Assembly: GCA_036378435.1 (NCBI GenBank)
Contig: DASUWK010000072.1
Span: forward strand, 1-10,621
DNA length: 10,621 nucleotides
Source of the DNA: DASUWK01 sp036378435
GTDB lineage: Bacteria > Chloroflexota > Dormibacteria > Dormibacterales > Dormibacteraceae
Reading direction: 5' to 3'
This document shows, one piece after another, positions 8,440 through 10,621 of the stretch; positions within the stretch are counted from its first letter, which is position 1, and each line of letters starts with the position of its first letter. The position numbers and the translations under genes were made by a program. The notes under the pieces were generated by a model. That model was not told the DNA's origin, made no database searches, and was given only the letters and a program-made list of their open reading frames with translations.

Positions 8440-8525
8440 TGGGCAGCGAACCCCCTAGGGGTCCCCGCTTGCGGGGATGGGCCCCAACTACCGTCCGGCG
8501 ACAGCTGGCCGACGGGATCAGTCAA
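8436..8525 (-). pseudogene. 29-codon frame with a relic SPDG module
   Basis: A frame from TTG 8525 to TGA 8436 overlaps the dapB stop and ends across the ATG of the next gene. Residues 6-14 read GQLSPDGSW, matching the first module of the proteins at 8439 and 2201. The seven GQLSPDG codons differ from both intact genes only at third positions, so this piece was once, or still is, translated. After GSWG the module breaks off and the rest looks unrelated. It may be a decayed N-terminal module of the downstream gene, a frame broken by a small insertion, or a small coupled leader ORF. TTG is only a possible start. Confidence 0.45.
8451..8485 (-). promoter_or_regulatory. Nested G/C-block hairpins between dapB and the membrane gene
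   Basis: The 78-nt gap after dapB contains TCCCCGC and GCGGGGA on the minus strand (8477-8462) forming a 6-7 bp stem, the 10-bp palindrome CCCCTAGGGG (8461-8452), and a GGGG block paired in reach of either. The alternating blocks of four or five G and C make several pairings mutually exclusive. One partner, the GGGGG at 8455-8451, is the only ribosome-site-like sequence before the ATG at 8439. There is no T-run. This could damp read-through or control translation of the membrane gene; no evidence beyond the structure. Confidence 0.4.
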
Positions 8526-9201
8526 GGCCGAGGATGCTGTCCATGCCGCGGTAGAAGCGTCGCTCCTGGAAGACCTTCTTGATCGCGAGCAGCACGCCTG
8601 GGCCGTAGGCCTCGCGCGAGGTCGTGCGGTGCGCGATCGTCAGCGTCTGGCCGGCGAGGCCGAAGACGACCTCCTGGTCCGCCACGATGCCGGGCAGGCG
8701 CAGCGAGTGGATCGGCGGGTCGCCGCCGAGACGCTTCGCCGTCGCCAGCGCAGTGCCGGACGGCTTGTCCAGCTTGGTCGCCGCATGGGCTTCGATGATC
8801 TCGACGCTATCGAAGTAGGGCGCCGCCTTCTCGGCGAGCCACATCATCACGACCGCGCCGACCGAGAAGTTGGGCGCGACGACGCCTCCCAGCCCGGCTT
8901 GGCCGCAGGCCGCCTCGATCGCGTCGACATCCTCGGCCGACATGCCGGTGCTGCCGACGACCGGCGCCGCACCGGCCGCCACCGCCGCCAGTGCGAGCGG
9001 CCGAGCGGCCGGTCCCTGGGTGAAGTCGACCAGCACCTGGGGACCGTGTTGAGCCAGGAAATCCCCAGCATCGGTGTCGCTGCCGAAGCCGCCGACATAG
9101 TCGACGTCCTCGGCAGCACGCAGGAACGCGGCCACCGCGCCCCCCGTCTTGCCGCGCTCGCCGGCGAGCGCGACTCGGATCAAATCAGGACCGGGCGGCA
9201 C
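8518..9201 (-). CDS. dapB: 4-hydroxy-tetrahydrodipicolinate reductase
   Basis: Reduces the product of DapA with NAD(P)H to tetrahydrodipicolinate on the way to diaminopimelate. Visible: an N-terminal dinucleotide-binding loop ALAGERGKTG (11-20), a variant of the usual GAxGRMG; VDFTQ (58-62); GSTGM (83-87); APNFSVGAVV (109-118); and the substrate loop EAHAATKLDKPSGTA (137-151). His139 and Lys143 match the E. coli catalytic His159 and Lys163, but the second histidine of the usual HH pair is Ala140. HRTTSREAYGPGVLLA fits the C-terminal part. At 227 residues it is shorter than the common 245-270 and near the small forms. The GTG start at 9201 directly follows the pnp TAG with no gap, so translation is probably coupled. 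A TTG six codons in is an alternative start. Confidence 0.95.
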   Translation of the reverse strand: MPPGPDLIRVALAGERGKTGGAVAAFLRAAEDVDYVGGFGSDTDAGDFLAQHGPQVLVDFTQGPAARPLALAAVAAGAAPVVGSTGMSAEDVDAIEAACGQAGLGGVVAPNFSVGAVVMMWLAEKAAPYFDSVEIIEAHAATKLDKPSGTALATAKRLGGDPPIHSLRLPGIVADQEVVFGLAGQTLTIAHRTTSREAYGPGVLLAIKKVFQERRFYRGMDSILGLD

Positions 9202-10621
9202 CTAGCGCCCGTTGCGCCGCGGACCTCGATCGCGACCGAAGCTTCGCCCACGATCCCGGCCTCCTCCCGCGCCCCGGTCCTCGCGCGGAGGCAGCGGCGG
9301 CAGGTGGGCAGCCGCGGCGATCCCTTCGGGGTCGATGTGCTCCTCGATCGGCTCGCCTTTCTCCTCGAGCTCCTCCAGGGCCGCCTGGCGCGAGAGGTTG
9401 AGACGTCCCTGCGGGTCGATCTCCACCGCCTTGACGACGATCTCGTCACCCACGTTCACGACCTCTTCCACACGCTCGACGCGGTGGTCGGTCAGCTTCG
9501 AGATGTGGACCAGGCCGTCCTGGTTGGGCAGCACCTCGACGAAGGCGCCGAAGGCCATGATCCGCACGACCTTGCCCTTGTAGATCCGGCCCACCTCGAC
9601 CTCGTCGGTGAGGCTCTTGATCCAGTCGATAGCCTTGCGCGCGCTGTCGCCGTCCGACGACGCGATGAAGACCGTGCCATCGTCCTCGACGTCGATCTGG
9701 GCCCCGGTCTCCTCCACGATCTTGCGGATCACCTTGCCGCCTGGGCCGATGACGTCGCGGATCTTGTCGGGGTTGATGTGCAGCGTCGTGATCCGCGGCG
9801 CGTAGGTGCTCATCTCCTGGCGCGGCTGCGGGATGACCGCGAGCATCTTGTCGAGCACATAGAGCCGCGCCTCGCGCGCCTGCTCGAGGGCCTGAGCCAT
9901 GATCTCGCGGTTCAGCCCCTTGATCTTGATGTCCATCTGCAGGGCCGTGATGCCCTCGCGGGTGCCGGCGACCTTGAAGTCCATGTCGCCCAGCGCGTCC
10001 TCGACACCCTGGATGTCCGTCAGCACAGCGAAGCGCCCCTCGCGGGTGACAAGACCCATGGCGATCCCCGCCACCGGCGCCTTGATCGGCACACCGGCGT
10101 CCATCAGGGCGAGGGTCGAGCCGCAAACCGACGCCATCGACGTCGATCCGTTCGAGCTCAGGATCTCCGACACCAGCCGGAGCGTGTAGGGGAACTCCTC
10201 GACGCTAGGCACCATGCTTGCGAGCGCGCGCTCGGCGAGGGCGCCGTGCCCGATCTCGCGCCGGCCAGGGCTGCGCAGGGGCCGCGCCTCGCCCACCGAG
10301 AACGGCGGGAAGTTGTAGTGGTGCATGTAGCGCTTGAACTGCTCGAGGCCGAGGTTGTCCAGCTTCTGCTGGTCGGACATCGTGCCCAGGGTGAGGATCG
10401 TCAGCGCCTGCGTCTGGCCGCGGGTGAAGAGCCCGGACCCGTGCGTCCGCGGGAGCACCCCCACCTCGACCGAGATCGGCCGGATGTCCTTCAGGCCGCG
10501 GCCGTCTGGCCGCACGCCGTCCTCGATCGTCCGCTGCCTGACCCGGTCCTTGACCTTCTTCTCGAAGAGCTTGCCGAGGATGTCCGCGTGCTCCGCATGC
10601 CGCTCGGTGAGCTCCGCGACC
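9202..10621 (-). CDS. pnp: Polyribonucleotide nucleotidyltransferase (5' end beyond window)
   Basis: PNPase degrades RNA 3' to 5' with phosphate, usually as a trimer. The last 472 residues are visible. Order: the end of the helical linker (LFEKKVKDRVRQRTI); the second RNase PH domain from IRPISVEVGVLPRTHGS (about residue 45 here), with MHHYNFPPFS, SPGRREIGHGALAERA, SNGSTSMASVCGS, APVAGIAMGL and the acidic catalytic segment VEDALGDMDFKVAGT; a KH domain with GPGGK (292-296, bases 9733-9747); an S1 domain from GRIYKGKV (344) through FGAFVEVLP and GLVHIS to GRLNLS; and a C-terminal tail rich in Arg-Gly and Asp-Arg, which may add RNA affinity. The GTG at 10515 is internal, since the reading frame and homology-like sequence continue to the window edge. 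It heads the visible minus-strand gene run and abuts dapB. Confidence 0.97.
   Translation of the reverse strand, partial: VAELTERHAEHADILGKLFEKKVKDRVRQRTIEDGVRPDGRGLKDIRPISVEVGVLPRTHGSGLFTRGQTQALTILTLGTMSDQQKLDNLGLEQFKRYMHHYNFPPFSVGEARPLRSPGRREIGHGALAERALASMVPSVEEFPYTLRLVSEILSSNGSTSMASVCGSTLALMDAGVPIKAPVAGIAMGLVTREGRFAVLTDIQGVEDALGDMDFKVAGTREGITALQMDIKIKGLNREIMAQALEQAREARLYVLDKMLAVIPQPRQEMSTYAPRITTLHINPDKIRDVIGPGGKVIRKIVEETGAQIDVEDDGTVFIASSDGDSARKAIDWIKSLTDEVEVGRIYKGKVVRIMAFGAFVEVLPNQDGLVHISKLTDHRVERVEEVVNVGDEIVVKAVEIDPQGRLNLSRQAALEELEEKGEPIEEHIDPEGIAAAAHLPPLPPREDRGAGGGRDRGRSFGRDRGPRRNGR

Noticed and set aside
9446..10126. A 226-codon minus-strand frame inside pnp
   Set aside because: It is a shifted frame of PNPase; the true frame carries the complete PH2, KH and S1 motifs.

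Overview
The window is GC-rich, gene-dense chromosomal DNA from a high-GC Gram-positive bacterium (Actinomycetota). The minus-strand order pnp, dapB, asd, dapA, a family 4 uracil-DNA glycosylase gene, rnj, ftsK follows the actinobacterial pattern in which pnp, dapB, dapA, rnj and ftsK lie in one neighbourhood, as in Mycobacterium. The weak similarity to mycobacterial proteins, the inclusion of asd and a family 4 uracil-DNA glycosylase, and small proteins with Trp-rich modules make a deep branch such as Thermoleophilia my best guess. That placement is inference.

Right to middle (10621 down to 2694, minus strand): eight genes read in one direction with gaps of 0 to 78 nt and two overlaps, so probably one transcription unit or a few nested ones. 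In order they are pnp (5' end beyond the window), dapB, a four-helix membrane protein with Trp-rich modules, asd, dapA, a uracil-DNA glycosylase gene, rnj, and a membrane-anchored double zinc-ribbon protein. Two RNA-decay enzymes (PNPase and RNase J) therefore bracket three steps of diaminopimelate/lysine synthesis: Asd makes aspartate semialdehyde, DapA condenses it with pyruvate, and DapB reduces the product. Aspartokinase and the later dap genes are not in view.

Left-centre (1870-2680, plus strand): two small genes, a 105-residue zinc-ribbon protein and a 159-residue membrane protein with two Trp-rich modules. They diverge from ftsK over a 41 nt gap holding a perfect TATAAT box for ftsK, and they converge on the zinc-ribbon membrane gene with 13 nt between stops.

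Left (1828 down to 1, minus strand): ftsK, with its N-terminal membrane domain, linker and most of the motor; the C-terminus is beyond the window edge.

No IS element, prophage, CRISPR array, tRNA or rRNA was seen, and no complete new system. The most interesting points are a C-terminal sliding-clamp-like motif on the uracil-DNA glycosylase; a short relic or small ORF in the dapB downstream gap that keeps the peptide GQLSPDG while its codons differ only at silent positions from the two intact genes; an overlapping G/C-block hairpin region at the same place; a 9-bp hairpin over the stop codon of the small zinc-ribbon gene; and non-canonical residues in conserved motifs of DapA and DapB.
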